Assembly (NCBI GenBank): GCA_025642075.2
Contig: JAODUO010001327.1
Span: forward strand, 10,001 to 74,000
Reading direction: 5' to 3'
DNA from: Ridgeia piscesae
Taxonomy: Eukaryota > Annelida > Polychaeta > Sabellida > Siboglinidae
Length of the DNA: 64,000 nt
The notes under the pieces are model-generated. The model did not search any database and was not told the origin of the DNA. It was given only the letters and a program-made list of their open reading frames with translations. Below, one piece after another: positions 11,422 through 20,886 of this stretch (the stretch's first letter is position 1; each line of letters opens with the position of its first letter). The position numbers and the translations under genes are program-made.

Positions 11422-11530
11422 GGGCAGAGCTTCTCTACAGTCGCCACCTCGAACTGCCGCCGACCCACCGCGCTGAAGAATGTACTCGCGGAGTCGCCAG
11501 CGCAATCGCGGACGTCTTTCTGACACCCGT
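11422..11530 (-). CDS. Module 4 exon A
   Basis: The exon is 109 nt, phase 1 in and phase 2 out, with donor CCC|GTGAGT. It encodes GCQKDVRDCAGDSASTFF... ending ...VEKLC. The acceptor is gtgtcttactcactacatag. Apart from the final AG, this is the first copy of the 66-bp minisatellite, so the array touches the exon. An internal CAG ten bases into the exon could act as an alternative acceptor but would break the module frame. Confidence 0.82.
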
Positions 11531-11532
11531 CT

Positions 11533-14103
11533 ATGTAGTGAGTAAGACACGGCCAAGTTAATATAACAAGTGATACGACGGCGTGTCAGTATCATATGAT
11601 GTAGTGAGTAAGACACGGCCAAGTTAATATAACAAGTGATACGACGGCGTGTCAGTATCATATGATGTAGTGAGTAAGACACGGCCAAGTTAATATAACA
11701 AGTGATACGACGGCGTGTCAGTATCATATGATGTAGTGAGTAAGACACGGCCAAGTTAATATAACAAGTGATACGACGGCGTGTCAGTATCATATGATGT
11801 AGTGAGTAAGACACGGCCAAGTTAATATAACAAGTGATACGACGGCGTGTCAGTATCATATGATGTAGTGAGGAAGACACGGCCAAGTTAATATAACAAG
11901 TGATACGACGGCGTGTCAGTATCATATGATGTAGTGAGTAAGACACGGCCTAGTTAATATAACAAGTGATACGACGGCGTGTCAGTATCATATGATGTAG
12001 TGAGTAAGACACGGCCATAGTTAATATAACAAGTGATACGACGGCGTGTCAGTATCATATGATGTAGTGAGTAAGACACGGCCTAGTTAATATAACAAGT
12101 GATACGACGGCGTGTCAGTATCATATGATGTAGTGAGTAAGACACGGCCTAGTTAATATAACAAGTGATACGACGGCGTGTCAGTATCATATGATGTAGT
12201 GAGTAAGACACGCCCTAGTTAATATAACAAGTGATACGACGGCGTGTCAGTATCATATGATGTAGTGAGTAAGACACGCCCTAGTTAATATAACAAGTGA
12301 TACGACGGCGTGTCAGTATCATATGATGTAGTGAGTAAGACACGGCCTAGTTAATATAACAAGTGATACGACGGCGTGTCAGTATCATATGATGTAGTGA
12401 GTAAGACACGCCTAGTTAATATAACAAGTGATACGACGGCGTGTCAGTATCATATGATGTAGTGAGTAAGACACGCCCTAGTTAATATAACAAGTGATAC
12501 GACGGCGTGTCAGTATCATATGATGTAGTGAGTAAGACACGCCTAGTTAATATAACAAGTGATACGACGGCGTGTCAGTATCATATGATGTAGTGAGTAA
12601 GACACGGCCAAGTTAATATAACAAGTGATACGACGGCGTGTCAGTATCATATGATGTAGTGAGTAAGACACGGCCAAGTTAATATAACAAGTGATACGAC
12701 GGCGTGTCAGTATCATATGATGTAGTGAGTAAGACACGGCCAAGTTAATATAACAAGTGATACGACGGCGTGTCAGTATCATATGATGTAGTGAGTAAGA
12801 CACGGCCAAGTTAATATAACAAGTGATACGACGGCGTGTCAGTATCATATGATGTAGTGAGTAAGACACGGCCAAGTTAATATAACAAGTGATACGACGG
12901 CGTGTCAGTATCATATGATGTAGTGAGTAAGACACGGCCAAGTTAATATAACAAGTGATACGACGGCGTGTCAGTATCATATGATGTAGTGAGTAAGACA
13001 CGGCCAAGTTAATATAACAAGTGATACGACGGCGTGTCAGTATCATATGATGTAGTGAGTAAGACACGGCCAAGTTAATATAACAAGTGATACGACGGCG
13101 TGTCAGTATCATATGATGTAGTGAGTAAGACACGGCCAAGTTAATATAACAAGTGATACGACGGCGTGTCAGTATCATATGATGTAGTGAGTAAGACACG
13201 GCCTAGTTAATATAACAAGTGATACGACGGCGAGTCAGTATCATATGATGTAGTAAGTAAGACACGGCCAAGTTAATATAACAAGTGATACGACGGCGTG
13301 TCAGTATCATATGATGTAGTGAGTAAGACACGGCCTAGTTAATATAACAAGTGATACGACGGCGTGTCAGTATCATATGATGTAGTGAGTAAGACACGGC
13401 CAAGTTAATATAACAAGTGATACGACGGCGTGTCAGTATCATATGATGTAGTGAGTAAGACACGGCCAAGTTAATATAACAAGTGATACGACGGCGTGTC
13501 AGTATCATATGATGTAGTGAGTAAGACACGCCCTAGTTAATATAACAAGTGATACGACGGCGTGTCAGTATCATATGATGTAGTGAGTAAGACACGGCCA
13601 AGTTAATATAACAAGTGATACGACGGCGTGTCAGTATCATATGATGTAGTGAGTAAGACACGCCCTAGTTAATATAACAAGTGATACGACGGCGTGTCAG
13701 TATCATATGATGTAGTGAGTAAGACACGGCCAAGTTAATATAACAAGTGATACGACGGCGTGTCAGTATCATATGATGTAGTGAGTAAGACACGCCCTAG
13801 TTAATATAACAAGTGATACGACGGCGTGTCAGTATCATATGATGTAGTGAGTAAGACACGGCCAAGTTAATATAACAAGTGATACGACGGCGTGTCAGTA
13901 TCATATGATGTAGTGAGTAAGACACGGCCAAGTTAATATAACAAGTGATACGACGGCGTGTCAGTATCATATGATGTAGTGAGTAAGACACGGCCTAGTT
14001 AATATAACAAGTGATACGACGCGTGTCAGTATCATATGATGTAGTAGTAAGACACGGCCTAGTTAATATAACAAGTGATACGACGCGTGCAGTATCATAT
14101 GAT
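11533..14103. repeat. 66-bp minisatellite, about 39 copies, abutting a 3' splice site
   Basis: The unit starts gtagtgagtaagacacggcc and ends gtcagtatcatatgat. It begins at the acceptor of module 4 exon A and extends upstream in the gene. Three variants of one short segment (ggccaag, ggcctag, gccctag) are arranged in blocks, partly alternating between about 13,500 and 13,860, giving a 132-bp higher-order period. The canonical unit has no CT on the plus strand, meaning no AG in the gene's sense direction. The period is a multiple of three, so long frames appear that are not genes. Confidence 0.97.
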
Positions 14104-14220
14104 TATGATGAATACAGGTATTATATACAAGTGATCGCGGCGATTCAGTATATATGATTATATATAATAGCATATTAATATAAATATATACAGAGTTCAG
14201 TATCATATATTAGTGAAGTA
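14104..14220. repeat. Decayed terminal units of the 66-bp array
   Basis: Recognisable fragments (agtatcatatgat, acaagtgat, cggcgattcagtata) show that the last two units are heavily mutated and shortened. Units at the splice-site end are pristine. Confidence 0.75.
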
Positions 14221-14340
14221 AGAGCAGCAACAAGAATAAGAGCAGCAACAAGAACAAGAGCAGCAACAAGAACAAGAGCAGCAACAAGAACAAGAGCAGC
14301 AACAAGAACAAGAGCAGCAACAAGAACAAGAGCACGAACC
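14221..14340. repeat. 18-bp minisatellite, about 6.5 copies
   Basis: Unit agcagcaacaagaacaag. It runs from the decayed end of the 66-bp array to about 13 bp from the donor of module 3 exon B. Confidence 0.92.
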
Positions 14341-14352
14341 GGCAGGAATTAC

Positions 14353-14465
14353 CTATTGTCGCGCATTTAGAAAGGTAGGTGTCCATGGCGTCGCTGTAGT
14401 AGTTCGTAGTCTCCTCGGGACACTCGGTGATCTTCTGGATGCAGCTGTTGGTGACAGTTGTTCGA
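14353..14465 (-). CDS. Module 3 exon B
   Basis: The acceptor is gtccccctcag and the donor ATAG|GTAATT. The exon is 113 nt, phase 2 in and phase 1 out. It encodes VTNSCIQKITECPEETTNYY... ending ...LSKCATI. The spacing is C-x6-C rather than x7. An 18-bp tandem repeat starts only about 13 bp beyond the donor, so almost the whole downstream intron is repeat. Confidence 0.85.
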
Positions 14466-14844
14466 CTGAGGGGGACACAATTGTTATGTGATATTTATGG
14501 AAACACACCTATAATAGCAACATCAGAAAGCGGAACCTTTATGCTTTGAACAACTGATATAGTGATTTCATTCTTCATAAACCTGCAAATGTTTTCCCCA
14601 ACAATGGTTAGTTGATAATATTTATAAAAAAAACTTAGTAGTTATATGTTTACATATTTTTGTATTCCGCATAGACTAACAACACACAATTATATTCGCA
14701 GTGTGACGCCCTCAAAATCAGATTAAATTACATGTTTCTTTGATACTATTACCCTATTTAATTATGCATTCTTTGAGTTTGGAACACACCTGTTCAGTGG
14801 CTACACTACTTGAGATCGTGAAGAATTAGGTGATGTGCATTTAC

Positions 14845-14938
14845 CTGCAAACACTTTGCAGCGCCCACACGTCAAATGTTGGCATAATCAGATCGGTCGT
14901 GAAGTTACCGAAACACGCCTTTATCTTGTTGCCGCAAG
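14845..14938 (-). CDS. Module 3 exon A
   Basis: The acceptor is ctgtttcgtag and the donor AG|GTAAAT. The exon is 94 nt, phase 1 in and phase 2 out. It encodes PCGNKIKACFGNFTTDL... ending ...LQSVC. It has a possible N-glycosylation site, NFT. It is among the shortest A exons, with 21 residues between the second and third cysteine. Confidence 0.85.
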
Positions 14939-15606
14939 CTACGAAACAGACGTACGACAGTTGCAGTGTCACTGATAGATGATGTGTGATATTAATAGTT
15001 CGTCGTTAATTGCTGTACCATGTGGATGGTGTTACGTAATTATTCGCAGTATTAATATAGTAACGTGGTGTTGCATTACTAGAATAGGCTAGGTGTGCTT
15101 ACTACATTTTACCATGGTGTTAGAAGTATGTGAACGTAGATGTATATATTAATGCATTGTGCGCTCTTGCAGAACCTTCAGATTAACAGATATAGAGAAT
15201 GTATCAAACAATGTCCTTGTTTATTGGAATGTTACTGCAATAACTTCGTGACTTCAATATTTATGTCAAGCGGCACCTGTGCTAATTATATGTAGGTGTA
15301 TACAAACCCTAGTCCTCGAGGTCGTCCTACTGGTCAGTCTATTTGTATGGTAAGCTATGTTACGTCACAGTGACTTCCACAATATCACAGTACGGTGTCA
15401 CTGGTTTAAAAAGCCATGCCGATGGTTGTATTACACTCAAATTTGAGAGAGAGCTGTGAAAAAACATTCTGTATGCCACGATATATAAAGATGCTATTTT
15501 ATGTAATACTGTTTTCACTCCTAATTCAGCCAATAAAAAAAACAAGTTGGCCGTATGATGACTGCAGAATGTGAATGTAAATCCGTATGACGAGCCATTC
15601 ACTTAC
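14939..15606. other. Intron between modules 2 and 3
   Basis: AT-rich unique sequence. I see no exon or repeat array. Confidence 0.6.
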
Positions 15607-15719
15607 GCAGCACGTTGCAGACCGGTCTCATCACGTCGACTTGAACGTTCCACGCGGCTACCTGGCTGCCACACTCAGATTCTGCACCTTTGATACACGC
15701 CTTCAAACTGTCCAATTTG
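15607..15719 (-). CDS. Module 2 exon B
   Basis: The acceptor is ttttccattacag and the donor TGC|GTAAGT. The exon is 113 nt, phase 2 in and phase 1 out. It encodes KLDSLKACIKGAESECGSQ... ending ...PVCNVL. Read in phase 0, as the upstream exon literally predicts, it hits a stop after 14 codons. The phase 2 reading matches the family, which is the main evidence that the upstream exon has one base too many. The (GTGTGC)n tract begins about 75 bp upstream of its acceptor. Confidence 0.85.
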
Positions 15720-15782
15720 CTGTAATGGAAAATAACGTTCATTTGTATACGCTAAGGAACAGTGTGTGTTTGCGTGTGAAAT

Positions 15783-16200
15783 GTGTGTGCGGGGGTGTGT
15801 GTGCGTGTGCGTGTGCGTGTGCGTGTGCGTGTGCGTGTGCGTGTGCGTGTGCGTGTGCGTGTGCGTGTGCGTGTGCGTGTGCGTGTGCGTGTGCGTGTGC
15901 GTGTGCGTGTGCGTGTGCGTGTGCGTGTGCGTGTGCGTGTGCGTGTGCGTGTGCGTGTGCGTGTGCGTGTGCGTGTGCGTGTGCGTGTGCGTGTGCGTGT
16001 GCGTGTGCGTGTGCGTGTGCGTGTGCGTGTGCGTGTGCGTGTGCGTGTGCGTGTGCGTGTGCGTGTGCGTGTGCGTGTGCGGTGCGCGTGCGCGTGCGCG
16101 TGCGCGTGCGCGTGCGCGTGTGTATGTGTTGGTGTGAAGTGTGTGTGTTGTGCGTGTGTGCGTGTGTGTGTGTGCGTGTGCGTGCGTGCGTGCGTGCGTG
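15783..16200. repeat. (GTGTGC)n hexamer array
   Basis: About 48 near-perfect gtgtgc hexamers at 15,795-16,080, then (GTGCGC)n to about 16,118, and a degenerate GT/CGTG tail to 16,202. It is a long Z-DNA-prone tract in the intron between module 2 exons A and B. It is the same hexamer as at 3,519-3,840 on the other strand. Confidence 0.95.
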
Positions 16201-16292
16201 CGTAATAGCTGAAGATCGGCGAAGCGGAAGAGACAAGCACCGGGATGTGACAAGGGATAGAGGAGAAGAAGGAGACACCGACAGACGCTCAC

Positions 16293-16417
16293 TTGCAAAT
16301 TTTCGTCTATTCCTCCACCGCCTCCTAGTTTCAGGTATTGGGCGGGGTCAGAGGTCATCCCTAGGCGGAACATCTCGCTGACGTCAGACCCACAGTCAAT
16401 TATTTTCTTGGTGCACT
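16293..16417 (-). CDS. Module 2 exon A, with a one-base frame break near its end
   Basis: The acceptor is tttctttgcag and the donor CAA|GTGAGC. It begins ECTKKIIDCGSDVS, a normal A-exon start. The exon is 125 nt, while all seven other A exons are 1 modulo 3, so it would end in phase 0 although the next exon needs phase 2. The frame ends ...GIDENLQ and lacks the expected terminal Cys. Removing one A from the AAAA run (plus strand tttt near 16,299-16,303) would give ...DEIC before the donor and restore the phase. This is either a homopolymer sequencing error or a real frameshift. A run of five glycines precedes this point. Confidence 0.75.
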
Positions 16418-16818
16418 CTGCAAAGAAAGCACGAAAACACAATGAGGCTTGGTTTATGGTTCATGTAGATCACGACATTCGGGCTAAGCTGTTTGTGTTT
16501 AAATTAGTAATCGTCGTCCCTGTTATGTAGGCCCATAGTATTCACACTACAGATAATTGTTGAGTATATAAATTGGTAACGATTCGGTGCGGTAGACGTA
16601 TTTGCAACACGCGTGTCTGTGGTTTCTTAGGTCAGATACAAGATCTCCGTGATAATGTGTGGCACTGGTGGAATTATAGAGAAGTGCTGGTAGGCACGGC
16701 GTTGGACTGTCTGCAATATGTCGATATCCTTGTCCACGCGCTATGTGAATTGTTTGCATGGAATGGCAGGCTAGTCATTATGACGGGTTGTGCCAACTGC
16801 ACTTGGCGGAAGACCTAC
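16418..16818. other. Intron between module 1 exon B and module 2 exon A
   Basis: Unique sequence with no array and no further exon of the module type. Confidence 0.6.
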
Positions 16819-16934
16819 CGATGTTATCACAACTCAGTGTGACCATCTTCAGATTAGTCCGATATTGTTCGATAACTTCCTCTGGACAAATCGCCTCAGC
16901 CGCTTCAAGACAGTCGGTCAGTTTGTCCTGGTCT
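16819..16934 (-). CDS. Module 1 exon B
   Basis: The acceptor is ttttattaccag and the donor ATCG|GTAGGT. The exon is 116 nt, phase 2 in and phase 1 out. It encodes DKLTDCLEAAEAICPEEV... and ends ...LSCDNI. The pattern C-x7-C-P is typical of the B exons. The sequence is rich in Glu, Ala and Leu, which suggests a helix across the first half. This is the cleanest representative of the B half. Confidence 0.85.
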
Positions 16935-17298
16935 CTGGTAATAAAACAGAGTAATCGACTTGTGACTTGCAATAGTTATAACACCAGAAGTATTGTTGCT
17001 CGTTACAAATATATATAGTATTACGCGTAGTCCTCGTATAATATGGTTAAGATTTAAATTGATGGTCAACGTTCTCAGGACAAAATGAAAACAATCACAA
17101 ACTGACATCCCTAGCGTGGATGCCAGACGGGTAGAGTAAAGAGTCGCCTCACTGAGTGGGGGAGCACGTGGGGAGGAGCAGGGAAGATAGCAAGAGACAG
17201 GCCAGGCCGAGGAAGAGGCCCTGTGCACAGCTACGTGGGACATGAAGTTCGACAGCTGTGGTGCGGTAAAGAAATTGAAGACACCGAAATCAACTTAC

Positions 17299-17413
17299 CG
17301 GCACAAGTTCTCCAGAGCGTCCTTGCCATATTCGTTGAGTTGGACTCCGTGTGTTGCTTTCGTCAAAACCGCCAACGACTCACCACCGCAGTTGTTTAAC
17401 TTGGTGACGCAAG
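17299..17413 (-). CDS. Module 1 exon A
   Basis: The acceptor is ...ccctttaag and the donor CG|GTAAGT. The exon is 115 nt, phase 1 in and phase 2 out. It encodes ACVTKLNNCGG... ending ...ALENLC. The C-x6-C opening and the terminal Leu-Cys are the signature shared by all A exons. This is the longest regular A exon, with 28 residues between the second and third cysteine against 21-25 elsewhere, so the loop before the terminal Cys tolerates length change. Confidence 0.85.
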
Positions 17414-18449
17414 CTTAAAGGGAACACGTAGAGATTAGTTTGGGTTGCCTCTGGGTGTCATTTAACGGAACAGGCTCTTCAAAGTAACACATACAAATAG
17501 CTACCATTGGGTTAATGTATGCCTTCAGGTGCCATATCAAGGTAATGAAGCAGAAAAGCGTTTTTTGTGATGTTATCAAAGGTGCTTCAGCATACATACA
17601 CATGCACGCACGTACGCCCATACACACTCATACACACACATACATACATACATACATACATACATACATACATACATACATACATACATACATACATACA
17701 TACATACATACATACATACATACATACATACATACATACATACATACATACATACATACATACACACATACATATACACACGCACACATATACACACGCA
17801 CACACACACTAACACAAACGCACATACACACGCACATATACATGGTACATACATACGTACACAGAAACCCGTATTTTTTCGAAGCAGATATTAATTATAT
17901 TGGATATGGTTGCTATTATGACATGTGTTCACTCGTGCATGCTAATGACACTTTCCATATATTAAACATCGAGTGTGAAATATAATTGTCTTATGTTACC
18001 ATCATCACCTAATTGTGCGTTTACGCATGCAAGCGTGGGGCATATCCACATGTCGGGTTGATTTCATATAAATTATTACTCTGCCGAATAACGTTGTAAA
18101 ATAAGTAATGACTATTGACGTAACACCGCCACACAATGGACACGCTCGAGTTGACAAAATTGATCGGTTATACTGATATATTCACTTACGTCCCAAATGC
18201 TTTTTCACCTGGTCATATTGCACGCCGCCCCTTAAATGTCAGTTAGGCTCAGTCGTACAGTTATGTTGTACAGTTATGTACAATGGCTGCTGTACACCAT
18301 CGGGGGACGCTGCTAAATTAGCACTTTTCTGAACATACCATAACAAGATCTATTGGATGTGTGTATGCCGAGTGTTAACATTGTACATCAGAGTGTATAC
18401 ACTCATGCGTGTGTATTGTTCGTCATCGTACTATCTGTATGGATCTTAC
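17414..18449. other. Intron 1 of the minus-strand gene, with a CATA array
   Basis: Contains (CATA)n at about 17,637-17,762, flanked by CA-rich degenerate repeat from 17,590 to 17,860. The rest is unique. Exon 1 joins the exon at 17,413 in frame without any extra exon. Confidence 0.7.
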
Positions 18450-18525
18450 CTTGGTCAATGGCACCGATAGATACACCAACGGTTGTCATCAGAAAGAGTC
18501 CGAAGAGATTTAATCCGATCGACAT
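18450..18525 (-). CDS. Exon 1: start codon and signal peptide of the multi-module gene
   Basis: ATG lies at 18,523-18,525 on the minus strand, in a good context (GCAGCC before ATG). It is followed by a hydrophobic stretch (LNLFGLFLMTTVGVSIGA), which reads as a signal peptide with likely cleavage after ...SIGA. The exon ends CAAG|GTAAGA, a strong donor, in phase 1. The G left over joins CT of the exon at 17,413 to make an Ala codon directly before the first module cysteine. A TATA-like ctatacatt lies about 100 nt upstream of the ATG, but I cannot place the transcription start. Confidence 0.85.
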
Positions 18526-19206
18526 GGCTGCGGGTGGATATTACAACTGCACGGTCTCGGTGCTTGGCCTGAAACACGACACAACACATTCAGAGGCAGA
18601 GCAATGTATAGAACTACCGCATCGCGTTGGTTGTTAGGTCGACCTGGTTGTACCATCAGTAAGTCTAGCTGACGACACGTCATTGTATTTATGTATTTAT
18701 TATTAATGTCCGTCGGCAAATGCATCTGCACCGATATTTGTGTTAACTACATGTATCATTTCGTTTCATAGAAACGTTACAACATCGTATGATATTATTA
18801 GTGTCCTTGTTTATGCAAGCAAATGTCAATAAATTACAAAGTAGGAAAAGAGTTACTACAAAATGTCTGCTTGATGCCCTCATTTGTGTCACAAGGCGGA
18901 CATGTGTCAAGACACATAGTCCGCCTACACTGACCACTGATGTCACGGTCCGGTGACCATGACTGTATGTTTCAGTGAAACCACTCCTTGGTCTTCTTTC
19001 ATTCGGCGTGCCTCTTTGTGTTAGTTGTGTAGGTTTAAACTTACAATGAGGTACTTACTACTTAATCATCTAGCGTTCAGTCATGTTGGCCGACGTATTC
19101 ACAGATTTAGCTGTAAGGTATATTTCAAACAATCCTCTATGTCACAACTAAATAATTCGACCCGCATATGTGTCTAATGTCATCATGACACGTAGACAGA
19201 CTAGAC
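18526..19206. other. Upstream region of the minus-strand gene
   Basis: Presumed 5' UTR and promoter of the gene starting at 18,525. A TATA-like ctatacatt on the minus strand is the only candidate core element I see, about 100 nt before the ATG. An inverted pair, gtcttgacacatgtccgcc / ggcggacatgtgtcaagac, around 18,893-18,912 is simply the two strands of one site and not a feature. Confidence 0.35.
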
Positions 19207-20767
19207 ACGGGCGTCGATCGGTGGGGGGGACGCGTCCCCCACTTTTTAGCGTGGGGGGACAGCATAGGAATTGCCTCACCCCCACTTTTCAGCTCAGAAA
19301 AATTGCGAGGCATATAGCCTGACTCCTCTCTCTAAAAAGCCGATACACAGGACTAGCTAGACAATAAACTAGCGATATGAAGTTCCGACCACCCATTAAA
19401 AATCGACTAGATAAATTGCTTGGCTGGCCACACCACGCAACTTGATCTTACTTTAGTAAATGATCATCATGCCGGGCTGCGCCGCTGCTGGGCTCTATCA
19501 GTTTGCAACCTTGTGTGATATTATTTATAGGCTCTAGCCATCAAGCACATTGTAAATGATGAAATTTGTGTTGCACTTTCACCCCTCGCCTGCTTGATAC
19601 TTACCGCCTACGGCAGAAGCGGCGGATTCCTGCACTTTGTGTAACTTATTCCCATTTGAATGATGACAAATTTATTTGCCAAAATGTTGGAGTGGGAAGT
19701 TCTACACAGCATGGGCGTCGATCGGTGGGGTACGAGGGGGACGCGTCCCCCCACTTTTCAGCCTGAGGGGGTCAACATAGGAAATATCCTCACACGTTTT
19801 TAGTTCATACAATTTTTTTTTATTTAATATAGCAAGACTGATCACTCCCTTCTCTTATAAACTCTACATCGGTCAAGTAGAAAAATTATTAAACATTATA
19901 CGAGTTCAGATATAAACTTCCGACTACCTAGTAGAAAATCACTAGATAAATTGCTTGGTTGGCCGCAGCCCGCAACTTGATCTTAGTCCAGTAAATATTC
20001 ACCATGCCGGGCTCTGTCATTTTGCACCCTTGTGTTGATATATTAATAGCCATTAGCCATCAAACACATTATAGATTATAAATTTTTGTTTGCCCTGTCA
20101 CCCCATGGATTGCAGCCTGGTCGCCCTGGTGGATACTTATATCGCCTACGGCGGAACCAGCGGATTCCTTGTGTAATTTGATCCCATTTTGAGTGATGAC
20201 AAATTTCTTTGCCAAAAGGTGGGTTTGGGAAGTCCCACACAGGCATCCCTGTAACCTCTGCATCGTGTCACTCTATGAATCAGGCAAGCAGTGTTGGGTC
20301 CAAAGTCTACCCCCAAATTATAATATATATGGAATCAGACCACATTTGCATTTTCCATAGGCGATCATATATAACGTTTCGTTCATTTCTTACTAATCTT
20401 GAAGAGCTCTGTTATTGACAATTTCACAGCATATTTACCCTCCATAGACAGAAGTTCTGTGAATAATTCGTGAAGCTCTCATACCTGACGCTCCCACAAA
20501 CTTTTTTAAAACCTTACACCCCTCCATTTCTGCTTGAACCACCCACGGATTGCCCCTGATTACACCACGAAGCAAAATGAAACTGTATTAATATGCAGAA
20601 ATGCACCGACTGACAGCTGTCATAATTGGACAGCTCTGATGCCACGCTGCACAAAACCATTATTTCTAATTACTCCACACTACATATGTGCTCACGGAAA
20701 TTCAGACAACCTGCATAATGCTGATTTTATATGGTACTCTTTGGTCGCATGGGTAATGGCGGATGAG

Positions 20768-20843
<76 letters not shown>

Positions 20844-20884
20844 TGGTCCCCCGTCCCCCACTTTTAAAACCGGATCGACGCCCC
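19207..20884. mobile_element. Non-autonomous hAT-like element with an internal duplication
   Basis: The left end gggcgtcgatcggt (19,210) and the right end aaccggatcgacgccccgg (about 20,868-20,886) are inverted copies. Each is followed inward by a run of Gs and the string cccccactttt. A roughly 500-bp block is present twice as a diverged direct repeat (19,207-19,705 and 19,711-20,240), sharing ctagataaattgcttgg, gcaacttgatctta and gatgacaaattt. No transposase is recognisable. An (AT)n tract at 20,768-20,840 lies just inside the right end. Confidence 0.65.
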
Positions 20885-20886
20885 GG

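Larger units (their letters stand above)
1328..18525 (-). other. Gene model: secreted multi-module cysteine-rich protein, 17 exons seen, 3' end outside window
   Basis: Seventeen exons on the minus strand join with compatible phases into 1,829 nt of coding sequence, about 609 codons after allowing for one frame-breaking base in module 2. A signal peptide is followed by eight repeats of a 68-80 residue unit split over two exons. Exon A has C-x6-C, then a cysteine at or near its end. Exon B has C-x6/7-C, then a cysteine near its end. All introns leaving exon A are phase 2 and all leaving exon B are phase 1, so each pair is a symmetric cassette that can duplicate without breaking frame. The protein is predicted to be secreted, with disulfide-stabilised modules. 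The alternating hydrophobic spacing would fit small helical domains, loosely like nematode DUF19-type domains, but that is unverified. Function is unknown. The last visible exon ends in phase 1, so the gene continues to the left of base 1. Confidence 0.85.

Noticed and set aside
7441..14103. CRISPR-like arrays (regular 51- and 66-bp periods)
   Set aside because: There are no unique spacers: the whole unit repeats. The context is an animal gene intron, so these are minisatellites.
18190..18208. Possible 19-nt micro-exon with a GTAAGT donor
   Set aside because: It could be read in phase after exon 1, but exon 1 joins the exon at 17,299-17,413 directly in frame and gives the residue before the module cysteine. 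The micro-exon has no polypyrimidine tract and would shift the frame.
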